Assembly (NCBI GenBank): GCA_015680685.1 | Contig: MNCI01008581.1 | Span: 674,379-738,378, forward strand | Length of the DNA stretch: 64,000 bases | Direction of reading: 5' to 3' | Origin: Gnetum montanum | Lineage: Eukaryota; Streptophyta; Gnetopsida; Gnetales; Gnetaceae | Part shown: piece by piece, positions 12,688-23,284 of the stretch | How the letters are laid out: each line of letters opens with the position of its first letter | Position numbering within the stretch: the first letter of the stretch is position 1 | Made by a program: the position numbers and the translations under genes | Notes under the pieces: generated by a model | Told to the model about the DNA's origin: nothing | The model's input: only the letters and a program-made list of their open reading frames with translations | The model's database searches: none

Positions 12688-13680
12688 TGCTTGATTACTG
12701 GAAAATATATTTTGATGATTAGCATCTATCTATTATTATGTATTGAAGACCAATTAACTATTATTACATGGTATTGATTATATGAAGCATCTATGGATAG
12801 AAGGATTTTTTACTTTATTTTTTTTGTAGATACCATGATTTAGCATTTATTATAAGGATATAATATATGATTATTTTGATAAGGCATGCTTGTTTATTGG
12901 ATATGAAATGCATAATATATCTATCAGAAACATAGATTTCAATAGCTATTTCATGTGACTTACTTTGGTTGTTTTTGAAGATCATTGTTGATGGATGTGT
13001 GACTACCACCCTTTAATCCATCCTTCTTTTACATCCTTGTTGCTGTAGAAAATTTACTATATTATCCAAGCATGACTAGTATGAATCTTTATCATGAGAA
13101 TTTTATATTCCTATTGTTACTTTTATGTTAATCCATTATTCAAGTTTTGGACCTAGAAAAATATTGTTGATCTTTTAGTATGTCAAAATCTTGAAAAGAA
13201 AAAGAGAATTTATTATTATGTCTTTGAGATATTGTAGGGCTAAATAATATGAATTTGGCATATCAAGGATACTGAGATAAGAGCAATAACTAACAATCTA
13301 AAATGCTAGAATTTGTGAGAAAATGCAAGGATTTGGAGGAAATCACAAAGATATGAGATGTCCCAAATTCTAGAGAAGATGTCTTGGAGACTAACAAGAC
13401 ATCTTGCATTGCAAAAAGACATCTCTACTAAGATTTTTGATGTTAGGCAAGATGTCTCCTCAAAACAACAAATGTCTCATGCCAAGCCAAGACATCTTGT
13501 GCAAGATTTCTCATGCAAGACATCTTGCCCAAAGATAAGAAGTCTCATCCAAGATGTCTTATGTCTAAACAAGATGTCTCACCTACAAGGTGTTGGCACA
13601 TCTTGGCCATTTCATGGAACAGAGATATGAGATGATTGAAACCTTCAAAATATTTCAATAGAACTATTGAGATGGAGAAG
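12688..13680 (+). repeat. Left part of the 3' LTR of element I (split by element G)
   Basis: It follows the purine tract of element I and starts near TTGATGCTTGATTAC. From 13356 to about 13605 it carries about a dozen copies of AAGATGTCT or its reverse complement AGACATCTT. The same motif resumes at 16921, right after element G ends, which shows that the two sides were once joined. The exact start is uncertain. Confidence 0.5.
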
Positions 13681-14528
13681 TGGGTTTGCTACGTGTAGCA
13701 TGCTCACTTGTGGTAGAAAATATTTTGAGGTATTTGCAAATAAAGTACAAGAATATTTTCCATATTACTAATAATGGCAAGGATCGCAATAACAGTTCAG
13801 AGATTGTCATGAACAAATGTTTGTATGAATTGTCCCATCAGAATATTGGTGAAATGTTTCAATATCTATGTGTCTTCATTCACATATGCACAAAACATCT
13901 TGCCTAACAAGGTCACTGAAGAGAGAAAAGTTGAGACAACGAAAAACTAAATTTTTCCAAGGATAGAGTTATCTGGGAGAAGAGTTAAAGTCGGATATTT
14001 TGAAAGACACTCAGTAACAAAAAAAAATGCTGTAAAATAGAGGAATGAAAGTATAGACAAAAGAGAGAGAGAATGCCATGAAATCCAGGCACATACATTG
14101 GTGCTAAAAATCCAAAATTTAAATCTTTCTACTGCAAGACAGGAAGACCAGCACATTATTCTCTAATGCTTTAAATAAAACACTGCAAATTCATTGGACA
14201 CAGTGATCACCCATGGTGGCATTCACACAGGACAAAAGACTGCTCTGTGTAATACATGACAATTTCAATTTTTGGGTTGGACATCTGGATTTCAACAATC
14301 ATCAATCATCTTCTACTGGGAATGTGAAAATAACTTCCCTGCGAAAAATCTCTTTGGAATCCACTATAGTAATCTGTCTGCATTCCTCAATCAGCAACAA
14401 CGGCTTCAACTTTCTTTTCTACGCAAAAAAAAAAACACAGACGCAGGCATAGGCACAGGTTTAGGTTCAATCTTAGAATCTGGCAAAAGCTTCAAACAAA
14501 CAGCAGAGCAACACAACGGAGCGCTGTA
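13681..14528. other. Non-coding lead-in to the U2AF35 copy
   Basis: There is no recognisable coding content. The last 60 bases before the ATG (CAAACAAACAGCAGAGCAAC) look like a plant 5' untranslated leader, and the composition becomes more GC-rich from about 14420. This may be the native promoter and leader of the captured U2AF35 gene. Confidence 0.4.
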
Positions 14529-15210
14529 ATGGCGGGGCATCTGGCGTCCATTTTTGGAATGGAGAAAGATAGGGTAAACTGTCCCTTCTACTTCAAAATC
14601 GGCGCCTGTCACCATGGCGATCGCTGCTCGCGCCTGCACACGAAGCCGAGCATAAGCCCAACGCTGCTGCTATCCAACATCTACCAAAGGCCTGACATGA
14701 TCGTGCCCGGCATGGATATGGAAGGCCGAGCTCTGGACCCTGCGTGAATCCAGGTGCACTTCGCCGACTTCTACGAAGACCTTTTCGAGGAGCTCAGTAA
14801 GCACAGCCAGATCGAGAGCCTCAACGTCTGCAACAACCCCGCCGACCACATGATCGGCAACATCTACGTTCGGTTCCGAAGATCAGGCTGCCGCGGCGTT
14901 GCGCGCGCATTTGGGAAGATTCTACGCCAGAAGCCCGATTTTGGCCGACTTTTCGCTCAATATGAACCCTAGCTCGGGCAAATCTGCACACGAGTTTGTG
15001 GGAGGACAGACGGCGACGGCCGAGAGGGCGGTAGCAACACGACACGCGGTCGCGGCGGTCAGAAGAGGGGGCATCCGAAATAGCACAGAGCACAGAAAGA
15101 TAAACCTGCCGAAAATCGTAATAACGAAAAAGAGAGGAGGACGGCGCTGAAGAATGGCAACAACGGCGAGAGCAAAGAAAGGACGACAACGACGAAGAAT
15201 CAAACCCTAG
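14529..15210 (+). pseudogene. U2AF35: U2AF small subunit (U2AF35) copy, disrupted
   Basis: U2AF35 recognises the AG at the 3' splice site of pre-mRNA together with U2AF65. The first 72 codons, from the ATG at 14529, read [20 protein letters not shown], then the first CCCH zinc finger ([20 protein letters not shown]). A TGA then stops the frame after ALDPA. Past the stop, the same frame resumes with FADFYEDLFEELSKHSQIES and NPADHMIGNIYVRF, the UHM/RRM part. A frameshift near 14880 moves to another frame with AHLGRFYARSPILADFS. The second zinc finger cannot be read, and the Arg/Ser-rich tail is scrambled. There are no introns. The strongly GC-rich composition contrasts with the AT-rich surroundings. 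It is a retrocopy or captured fragment and not a working gene. Confidence 0.85.
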
Positions 15211-15224
15211 CGACGAGGGAGTTT

Positions 15225-15420
15225 GGAGCAGAGGCGTTTTGGAGTGAATTGGGGAAATAATGGTGATTCATCCATTGGAGCCGAACATTGTAGTGCAAAT
15301 GTTGCAGGATAACAAGATAAGCAAGGTGAAGCTTTTTGATGCAGATGGTGAGTCATGGTGGCAATCCCCAACAATATGCTGGCCGATAACGCAGAACTAC
15401 CAAGTGTTGTAGAAAAATTT
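15225..15420 (+). pseudogene. GH17 beta-1,3-glucanase-like fragment, disrupted
   Basis: GH17 enzymes hydrolyse callose-type beta-1,3-glucan, usually after secretion or at plasmodesmata. The piece covers only the mature N-terminus: FGVNWG, then after a frameshift IHPLEPNIVVQMLQDNKI and KVKLFDAD. After a short deletion and another shift it reads MVAIPNNMLADNAELPSVVE. The catalytic Glu residues lie further on in the family and are absent. It lies on the same strand as the U2AF35 copy, within about 15-30 bases of its end, giving a chimeric array. GTGAGT after the DAD codons looks like a splice donor but is more simply part of a short repeat at a deletion point. Confidence 0.75.
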
Positions 15421-15521
15421 AGCCACCACAAGGAGAGATCAAGATTTGAAGGATCTACATCTGGGCTTGAATATTTTTTCTTTTACTTCACAAAGAACAA
15501 ATCAAATAGCAAATCTCTCAT

Positions 15522-15533
15522 AAAAAGGGGCCC
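15522..15533 (+). other. Polypurine tract of G
   Basis: AAAAAGGGGCCC lies immediately before the TGTTGG start of the LTR. This is the expected place for the plus-strand primer of an LTR element, and it shows that the LTR is a 3' LTR on the plus strand. Confidence 0.6.
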
Positions 15534-15897
15534 TGTTGGAAAAATGTTTATGTACCATCCTACTGCCACCTCCTATATTGCCAAGAAAAAGCAAAATGAA
15601 GAGGATATATGTGTATGGAATAAGTTGCAACTATAGCTTGTATTTCTATGTATCTTAGTGATTGTATTTTAATTTTCCATGAAGTTTGTAACCACCAAGG
15701 CCACTTGTCAATTGCAACCTTTTTATCTCTTTTGTGGTTGAAACCACCTAAAATTGTTGTAACTTACCTAACTTGTTGGGCAAGTAACCTCATAACTTGT
15801 TGGGCAAGTAATCTCCTAATTGGTTGGCCAAGTTACTTGGGAGAGAAGTTAGGTGAGATATTTTTGAATATGTAACTTCCCTACCTACCTTGGAACC

Positions 15898-15908
15898 CTA
15901 TAAAAAGG
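15898..15908 (+). promoter_or_regulatory. TATA box of the G LTR
   Basis: CTATAAAAAGG lies about 365 bases into the LTR, downstream of the ACTTG/CAAGT inverted repeats, as expected for the U3/R border of an LTR promoter. Confidence 0.6.
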
Positions 15909-16075
15909 CTTCAGGGGTCAAGGGGGGAAAATCATCACTTCTCACATCACATTGGGACTTTTGGGAGGTCTCATACATCACACTTTGGAAGGCTACTAGT
16001 TAACACTTGGGCTCTCACTTGGAGACACACTTGGGGTCTTGAGAAGAGCTTTGTAAAGAAGAAATTGTGACGATT

Positions 16076-16585
16076 NNNNNNNNNNNNNNNNNNNNNNNNN
16101 NNNNNNNNNNNNNNNNNNNNNNNNNNNNNNNNNNNNNNNNNNNNNNNNNNNNNNNNNNNNNNNNNNNNNNNNNNNNNNNNNNNNNNNNNNNNNNNNNNNN
16201 NNNNNNNNNNNNNNNNNNNNNNNNNNNNNNNNNNNNNNNNNNNNNNNNNNNNNNNNNNNNNNNNNNNNNNNNNNNNNNNNNNNNNNNNNNNNNNNNNNNN
16301 NNNNNNNNNNNNNNNNNNNNNNNNNNNNNNNNNNNNNNNNNNNNNNNNNNNNNNNNNNNNNNNNNNNNNNNNNNNNNNNNNNNNNNNNNNNNNNNNNNNN
16401 NNNNNNNNNNNNNNNNNNNNNNNNNNNNNNNNNNNNNNNNNNNNNNNNNNNNNNNNNNNNNNNNNNNNNNNNNNNNNNNNNNNNNNNNNNNNNNNNNNNN
16501 NNNNNNNNNNNNNNNNNNNNNNNNNNNNNNNNNNNNNNNNNNNNNNNNNNNNNNNNNNNNNNNNNNNNNNNNNNNNNNNNNNNNN
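16076..16585. other. Assembly gap (510 N)
   Basis: A run of N bases. Any reading frame drawn across it is meaningless. Confidence 0.99.
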
Positions 16586-16903
16586 TGCAAAATTTTACTT
16601 GTTACAAGCAGGTATTATAAGGACTGCGTAGACTAGGTAGTTGAACAAAATAGAAAACTTTCAATAACTCACAGTACTGGACAAAGTTGGCTGAATCTCT
16701 TTAAAGTAAGTCATTTATAGTTCACACACAACGAAATTGTCACATTTCTCACAACCGCACGCCACAACAGCACACACACATACTCACATTAACTATTGAG
16801 TTATTTGGAGGTATCTGGGCCTTGGTGTTGCCAGAGACCAGCAGGCACCTAAATCTTGTTCGAGGACACTCATTGGCGGTCGCGTCCCAAACGGTCGCCA
16901 ACA

Positions 16904-17450
16904 GAAGGATGTAAAAATAAGAAGACATCTCAAGATCATAGAAGATGTCTCAACTAGTCATTTCTAGCCATTATATGGATTTCAATGAGTAGATGAAGAA
17001 GAACAAGGCTATAAAAGAAAGACATTCTAAACAAGAAAGTATAAGCACTATACAAGCAATCAAGTAATTAATTATATATATTCTTTGTGAACTATAGTAC
17101 TTTAATTATTAATCATTTGTTTTTATGTTTTGTGAATTAAAGCAAGGAATCATAAGCTTAGTTCATTTCTTCCTTAATCATCATATTTCTTGTTGGAAAC
17201 CTTGAGGGACTATATGTGCTTCTTGAGGGAAGGAATCCCTTGAGCTTGTTGGAACCTTAAGGTTTTGGGTGTGTTTTTGAGTGAAAACACTTATTGAAAA
17301 GCTCAAGAATTTATAAAGGTTTTGAGAGAACAAATTCTAGAGGTGTGCAAGGACTCTACCCTTCAAGTGTAAATGTATCCAAGTTGTGGAACCACATACA
17401 TCAGCTATGCAAGAATTGAATATTGTTATCTTGAACTTATTTAACCCCCC
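16904..17450 (+). repeat. Right part of the 3' LTR of element I
   Basis: It resumes the AAGATGTCT/AGACATCTT motif (16921-16950) of the left part. A TATA box GCTATAAAAG is at 17009-17018. About 430 bases of R/U5-like sequence follow, ending near TTTAACCCCCC. The right boundary with the LINE fragment lies somewhere in 17440-17490. Confidence 0.5.
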
Positions 17451-17656
17451 TTCTCAAGTCTTGATCCTCATGATTCACTTACAAAGCTTCATAATATGGC
17501 TTGTTAGCTTGATTTCTCTATAGTTTGCACATTTTTATACATCTCCTTTAGTCTTATAAATAGGAATAATAATTGTTTTTCTCTAATTTTTAGGCATTTC
17601 TACATCTTTAAATCTTTTTTAAATAATTATGTTAGCCAAGAAACTCCTATATCTCC
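17451..17656 (-). pseudogene. RTE-type LINE reverse transcriptase fragment (left of B)
   Basis: The minus-strand translation gives a block aligning with the RTE-clade RT core: ISWLT, then a Lys-rich link, then NYREIKLTSHIMKL (family form close to NYRGIKLMSHTMKL). It continues directly the part that ends at 33354 on the other side of element B: AIRSNSISIEAWKALGD there, GVSWLT here. The 5-base TCTCC is duplicated at the two joints. The rest of the RT is missing on the left, where the LTR of element I abuts. Confidence 0.75.
17652..17656. repeat. Left target site duplication of B (TCTCC)
   Basis: TCTCC precedes the TGATGAG start and recurs at 33354-33358 after CTCATCA. The interrupted LINE frame supports it independently. 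Confidence 0.9.
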
Positions 17657-18465
17657 TGATGAGTCGTTAGGTACCCCTACACTCAACCATACGAATATGA
17701 GTGTTTCACGTGTGATCCAGTCAAACTTTGCAAACAGGCTAGTTGTGGTATCAAGATAGTTATCCTTAGGTCGTAGTTTGTTGTCTTCCCATCTGGACTA
17801 GTGTTAACTTTGTCACGTATGGTTTAGTCAAGAACAAGGTGTATGATGTGTTCCTATACTACTGCTGCTCTTGAATACAATGGGAAATGATATTAACTAA
17901 GCTAAGAGAGAGAGGGTGAGAGAGAATCTAAGCTAGCCTAAGTGCGATGAGCATCTGGTCCTCGATCATCCGTACACATCTTGGACTTTATGCATGACTA
18001 CCACTGGGATTACCAAGCGCAGATCCTAGGTACGCTACTGGGTTACCAAGTAGTCACACCTAAATGCTCGTAATCAAGTCGTACTCATTCTGTGTTTAAC
18101 AGGAGTTTAGGGTGAAGAGATATTAACTAAGAAGTAGTAAATAATAATTAAATAAATAATTAAGCTAAGTGAATGCTGCAATGATGAAGTAATCTTGATC
18201 TTTATTTCCAGTCATGTGCATGTCCAAGTACGTCACACTTGAATAAGGATGTCATACAATTACAATCACCACATTGTGGGCATACACTCGAAGAGAAGGT
18301 TTAAGAGAAGAACTACATAAAACTTAACACTTAAATTAAGAATTGACAAAAAACTGCCTATCAAAACTATCTACCTCTTATTTATAGATGAGGAGACAGG
18401 CTATGATATCATGTATGTGATATCACATACGCGATATCGCAGTTAACTAAAATGGTAACTCATCA
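17657..18465 (-). repeat. 3' LTR of B
   Basis: 809 bases, from TGATGAG to CTCATCA. On the minus strand the U3 begins with several GATATC-centred palindromes (about 18400-18441), then CTATAAATAAGAGG as a TATA box near 18376-18389. It matches the 5' LTR at 32564-33353 throughout, with scattered differences. Confidence 0.92.
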
Positions 18466-18656
18466 TACCCCCACGACTGAATGAAAACTTATCCTCAAGC
18501 TATAGTGAGAACAAGCTCCATTAATTACACAATGGATAGGTACGGGATTATTAAATGGTGAGAATGGATTTATGTCATAGTGTGGAATCAAAACAAAATT
18601 GAGACACAACACAAAGAATTCTAAAGAAAATCCTACAGCTACAAAATTGATGGAAC
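18466..18656 (-). other. PPT and 3' untranslated region of B
   Basis: TACCCCCACGACTGAATGAA (plus strand) is the complement of the family PPT and directly abuts the 3' LTR. The rest is a short untranslated stretch between the ORF3 stop and the PPT. Confidence 0.75.
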
Positions 18657-21450
18657 TCATGTAGTTCCTGGTGGCGGTGGCTCCTCCAAAGGTGCTTTCC
18701 CCTTGTCTTGTGCTCCAAGTCTTGGGACTTGATGATGTTGAAGTATGGCCTAGAGTTTCTCCTCTTCAGTCCAAGGATCTTGTGTCATCCATACTAATGT
18801 TCAAATATTTGATGGAGTCAGCACCTCCCATGGGTAGGGTAGTTGCAGAAACATTTGATTTTCATTGACATACCAAGCCGCAAACACCCATCGTTCCTCC
18901 TCATAGGCTTTGGCTTTGTCTCTATATTCTTAAAAATCCACAAGCCATCAAGCCAAATCAATTACAATACCTTTTTATCCTTGGTAGCTTGCCTTCACCA
19001 CCTCAAGTTCAGAATTTGCAATTTCTAGTTTTTGCAATATCTTCTTGCATTCTACAAATTCTGTTTCATATTTGATCTAGGTGGTAGCTACCTATTTCTC
19101 GAGCTCTGTTCTCAAATGCCCTGTTTTTAACATGGCAAGGTTGGCATAACATAGGTTTGCCAACTCCATGTATTCTGTAAGATCTTGGATTTGCAGGTCC
19201 AGATTCTTAACTTCTACCTGGTGGGCAAATGCATGTGTCCAATATGGCCTACCAGTTAGTGTGTTGAGCACTGATAGCGTTGATGTGGGCCTTGGCCATA
19301 TGGATCTCCTTCTCAAGGATCTATTTGTACATCCCCACCTAGTCCCAGAAGTGCTCCTTTACCTTTTCATGTCATTTAGCCTCATTTTTCCACACGCTTA
19401 TTTCAATAGCTTTCTTTTGGCAGATGATGCGTACCTCCTCCATTGCGAGGGTTTAATTCTCCCTAGCTAAATAGCTCATGTCCTGGTTGACCCAGATGAA
19501 TTGTTCTTGCAACTGATGGAAATGTTCTTCGAGAACATTCTTTTTCTTTTCCACAGAGGTCAACCGAAGGTTGTCGAAAACAATATGCTTGTTTTCCTCT
19601 TGTAAGGCCTTAAGTGCCTTGATATGCACATGAGTTTCTGCTTATTCTACAAAGGCATCCCAAATAGCCTTCTCTTTTTCTTCTGCCACCTTCTTATTCT
19701 CTGTTAATAGCTTGGTGAGTTTCTCAGTTCGAAAAGTGTCCAACTGGTCCACAGGAATGAATTGCAAAGGGTCCTACTATGCTGCTTGTAGGGCCATGAG
19801 CTTTTCTTACAATTTTTGCACCTCTTCTTCAGCATGCTCGACCCTCACCTCTGTCAAGACCAGCCTCCCCTTAGTGGAAATGAGGTCTAATTGAATTGTT
19901 GTAACATCCTGAGGGATGTCAAACAGGGACGTCATTACTTTTCCTATTTGTAGAAATCGATCAAGCACATCCTCATGTTCCACAAGAGTCATTGAGGTTT
20001 CAGCCAAAGTTTGAGCATATTGTGCTCCTATGAGATCTTCTGGTGGCACAACAAGTACATTTAATGATTCTTTAATGTGGTCCGCAACCACTTCTACAGC
20101 TCCTGCTACATCCTAGTGTTGCATGACCACCACTATGGCCCCTTCACAAATTTCTAATTGCACTTGGAAAGATGTAACAATTCTCGAGATTTGTTATGAC
20201 TAAGTACTTTCCCCTCCTCTTGTATGGATGGACACTTCACACCTCGCACGATCCAAAGAAACTGTGGGCTGTATGCCATCGTCGATGACGCGGAAGAGAT
20301 TTGCATCATCATGACTTCCCCAACCAACCATCTCAACGATGGCCCTGAGATGGCTCATCGATGGTCTGTAATCTTGCGGCAGTGGTGGTTGGTCCTACTA
20401 GCCCATGCTAGGCCTTGCTTCTTGTTGTTGGCTAGGTCTTGTGCTTGGAAGTTGGTTGGGCCTTACAAGTTATGTTGTTGTTGGCCTTGCCATTTGTTCC
20501 TCTTTTTTTTCTAATTCCAACATCCCACCACTAATTTTCCTTGTAGCTGGTGGCTTTAGCAATTTAGCATATGAAGCATTTTTGTCTTTTTAGAGGACAT
20601 CATTAGTGTATCCTTTGATACGAGCATGTCAACATAGCTTCCTAATAAGGCAAGGGAAGGGCAATGGCATCTTCCCTTTCTTTCATTCTTCAAATTTCCT
20701 CAAGATCTCCATACAATATAGATGAGGTAGGTTAGCATTAACCTTTTCCATCAACACTACACACCCCCTTAGTGCATATGTTGAGATACTTTTTAGGTCC
20801 TTTGTGGGGAAGAGGTGATAAGTTCCTATTTTAAAATAAATCCTTTCTTTCATCGTCAACTCCCCAAACGCCTTATCTTCCTTGCCATATGCCCTTTCCA
20901 ACCAAACTCATCATACATTGGGGTCTAAATAGGTAGACAACTGAGCAACCTTGGGCCCTGTATTTGGAGGGTTTAATACTTCCAAAATGTCCTGCACAGA
21001 GAAATCAACTATCACACCAAAAATGTTAACGGTGGTGCCTTGTTCTTTATTGTGCCAGAATTGGTACATTTCCCCTAGGTACTAGGCACCACTTTTAGAG
21101 AGGATAGGCCATAAGGGAGACCCTTTGAGGTGGTCCCTAATAGCCTTAGGAGCGAACCCTGCAAAAGATTTAAAATTTAATTCCACAATCACCGTAGTGA
21201 ATGTGGACCTTTCGTGGATAGCCTAAACACAATCCTGGGGCAATGTGAGATGTTGTCCCTGTTCAGGTGCTGTAGTAGCTCCTCCTTCTGCCTACCAAAA
21301 TTGTACAGTAGCAAGGTCCTCTTGATGAATTCTAAATGATTGTTCCTCCTTCTCTACATGTTGTTTGGCAGGGACTTGTTCTTCACCTCTCCTAGGTCAT
21401 TTACTTCCACCTTGAGTAGGACCTTCCTGTTGTCCATGTTTTGGAGCCAT
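18657..21450 (-). pseudogene. ORF3 of B, downstream accessory protein, decayed
   Basis: The ATG at 21450 opens MAPKHGQQEGPTQGGSK right after a GATTATAG splice-acceptor-like site. The stop at 18657 follows APLEEPPPPGTT. Recognisable pieces include KERIYFKIGTYHLFPTKDLK (about 20850) and heptad-like helical parts such as TLVEHEDVLDRFLQIGKV (about 19960) and LDLQIQDLTEYMELANL (about 19180). The length would be about 930 codons. I see no signal peptide or membrane segment, so it is not an evident envelope. The N-terminal half resembles the putative plant transposon protein domain, and the C-terminal half looks like a coiled coil. Function unknown. Related ORFs occur in E (56811-60381) and H (34872-36000). 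Frames are broken by several stops. Confidence 0.7.
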
Positions 21451-23284
21451 CTATAATCACACAAGGCAAAGCATTAGTACAGTTTTTTCTGAAGTTAAGT
21501 TATACCTTATTTCTTTCCTTAATTAATTAATTTATTTTATCTCCATGTGATGTTTCCCGATGCACCTAAAGGGATGAAATTATTTTCAGCACAATTATCC
21601 TTAATACTATAATTGATTACCCTTGATAATGTCTTTTGGATGATGAAAAATACCAAAAAAAAATATGCACTATTCAGCGTGTGTCCCTCCCCCACGACTA
21701 AGTTGAATACTCTAAGTTCAAGTAGGTTCAAACAAAATAAAAATTGGAGTACCAGCGAGTGAGATATAGGTAGAAAAGCAAGGGTCCCACAATCATAAGT
21801 CATAGAGAAAAATTCGAAAAAAAATCCCTCGTGTGAATTGTGAAAAATGATGTTAAGTGTTCCAAGGGATACCTATTTATAGTTTAATGGGATGCAATAT
21901 CACATATGCGATATCTCGGCTTTAGTGATATTGGGCACAAAGAAAGATACTGAATTTTTTTATATATTTTTACATTTTTTGAAATTGACGTTGTAAACTT
22001 ACGAAATTGGGCTATTGTTAAGAGGTTCTAGGGTAATTCAATTAGTTTGAAAGGTACAAATAATTATGATGGTGTGGAATTTATCAATAAGGGCCTTAGA
22101 TGGGAGAAAAAGGCTCCATGATGGTTCATAGGAATGTTGAATCAAAGGGATAGTAATAAGGGAAAGAAGATTGTTGGCAATATGCTAAAGGTAATAGATG
22201 GTGTGTGTGAGTTGCGTCATGAGTGAAAATTACAAAAGATTACACAAGTGGATCCTCCCCAAAGCAGGTTCCAACCTATAATGCCCTTATGTAACCACAC
22301 TTAAAAGTGTTCATGGGCACTAGAAGGGTTAAATGTAATCCACATTGATTCCATAGAACACACACATGTAAATATCACCAAGATGAATTAAGAATTCTAT
22401 GCTATATGAGACATGAGCTATAATCACATGGAAAATGAGATGAGATGAGGCATAGAAGGGATTGTAGAAATTGGGACATGAGGTAACTAACCTAGGGCAT
22501 AATGAATCCTATGTGTAAAGCATGATTAACGTGTCATTAACTTGTCGTTCCAAGATTAGGACCAAGTCCATTCCTCTAATCAGTGACACCGCATTGTTTC
22601 ATCCTATGATGAGTGACTATGAGAGTATCATAACAACAAGTTGTACGATCACTTGACATTTTTTTCAAGGAAGGATTGAATTTTTTTTGTGGCACTTTGT
22701 TTTCTTTTTCGATTATTGAATCTAGAGAAGCTGCTAACCTTCAGGCATGGGTGCATGTTTTTCTAGTGGGACACCCTAGAACAACATTGGATTTTTGAGT
22801 GCCCTTTTGATTACTCTTACTCCCATTTTTTGTTAGATCTACAAGGATCTTAGTACAACCATGTTGCATGATAACTCCCACAGATGTCACCAAAGAGAAT
22901 CCTCAAGTCCCCTTGATGTCACACCCTAATCATTCCTCTTGGTCCATCCTTCGTCATTTTGGGTACAATGAACACAAAATTAACTTTAAGTTTTTAAAAT
23001 GTCAAGAATATCATTGTACCCTTGATCAGAACCTCTTATTTGTAGAATGGATGAGTGGGTGTAATGGGCTCACTGTCCATATAATTGATCACTCGAGACT
23101 CAATAACATAGAACACACCTCAACTAATGAGCCACATGAGTGTTTTATTCATAGACGAGATTACTTATAAAAATGTAAAAAGAAAAAAAGATAAAACAAG
23201 AAATTAAAAAATGAAAAATTGGAAACCAAAAAGTTGTAAAATTAAAGAAAATGAAAAGTAGTTATTAATCCTGCTTGTTGCTAG
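21451..23284 (-). other. Spacer between the polyprotein end and ORF3 of B
   Basis: Mostly non-coding, with the equivalent position in E also non-coding. It holds a promoter-like module at 21871-21916 and ends in a splice-acceptor-like site at the ORF3 ATG. A 100-codon plus-strand frame at 22868-23170 is antisense to the element and has no recognisable content. Confidence 0.6.
21871..21916 (-). promoter_or_regulatory. Promoter-like module upstream of ORF3 in B
   Basis: On the minus strand a GATATC palindrome pair (GATATCGCATATGTGATATT) is followed about 18 bases later by the TATA-like ACTATAAATAGG. B's own LTR has the same order and spacing (palindromes, then CTATAAATAAGAGG). The ORF3 ATG lies about 420 bases downstream. 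Promoter activity is inferred. Confidence 0.45.

Larger units (their letters stand above)
13681..16903 (+). mobile_element. Insertion G: LTR-element derivative carrying host gene fragments
   Basis: The insertion splits the AAGATGTCT-rich LTR of element I. Both flanks carry GAAG (13677-13680 and 16904-16907), a possible 4-base target duplication. The right part is a clear LTR starting TGTTGG and ending CCAACA, with the purine tract AAAAAGGGGCCC just before it. There is no matching TGTTGG LTR at the left border, so the 5' LTR and any gag-pol are missing. The internal part is instead host-like DNA: a U2AF35 copy and a GH17 fragment. It could be a deletion derivative that captured gene pieces, or host DNA joined to a lone 3' LTR. 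Confidence 0.5.
15534..16903 (+). repeat. 3' LTR of element G (contains an assembly gap)
   Basis: The ends TGTTGG and CCAACA are inverted repeats. The U3 has repeated ACTTGTTGGGCAAGTAA units (about 15768-15840), then a TATA box CTATAAAAAGG at 15898-15908. The true length is unknown because 510 N bases lie inside. Confidence 0.75.

Noticed and set aside
13356-13610. Regularly repeated short words resembling a CRISPR array
   Set aside because: The words are 9 bases, in both orientations, unevenly spaced and lie in the U3 of a plant LTR. They are not direct repeats with uniform spacers.
14821-15203. Minus-strand Arg/Cys-rich frames of 93 and 122 codons
   Set aside because: They are shadows of the GC-rich U2AF35 copy on the plus strand.
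15335-15360. GTGAGT as a true splice donor of the GH17 fragment
   Set aside because: No acceptor follows, and the next conserved block starts within a few bases in another frame. A small deletion at a short repeat explains it better.
16015-16636. Long frames of about 190 codons on both strands
   Set aside because: They are made of the N gap and have no real content.
18657-21450. ORF3 as a retroviral-type envelope
   Set aside because: No signal peptide, transmembrane segment, Cys-rich ectodomain or furin-like site was seen in B, E or H. Only the position matches env.
22868-23170. 100-codon plus-strand frame
   Set aside because: It lies in the spacer of B, antisense to the element, with no counterpart in E and no recognisable motif.
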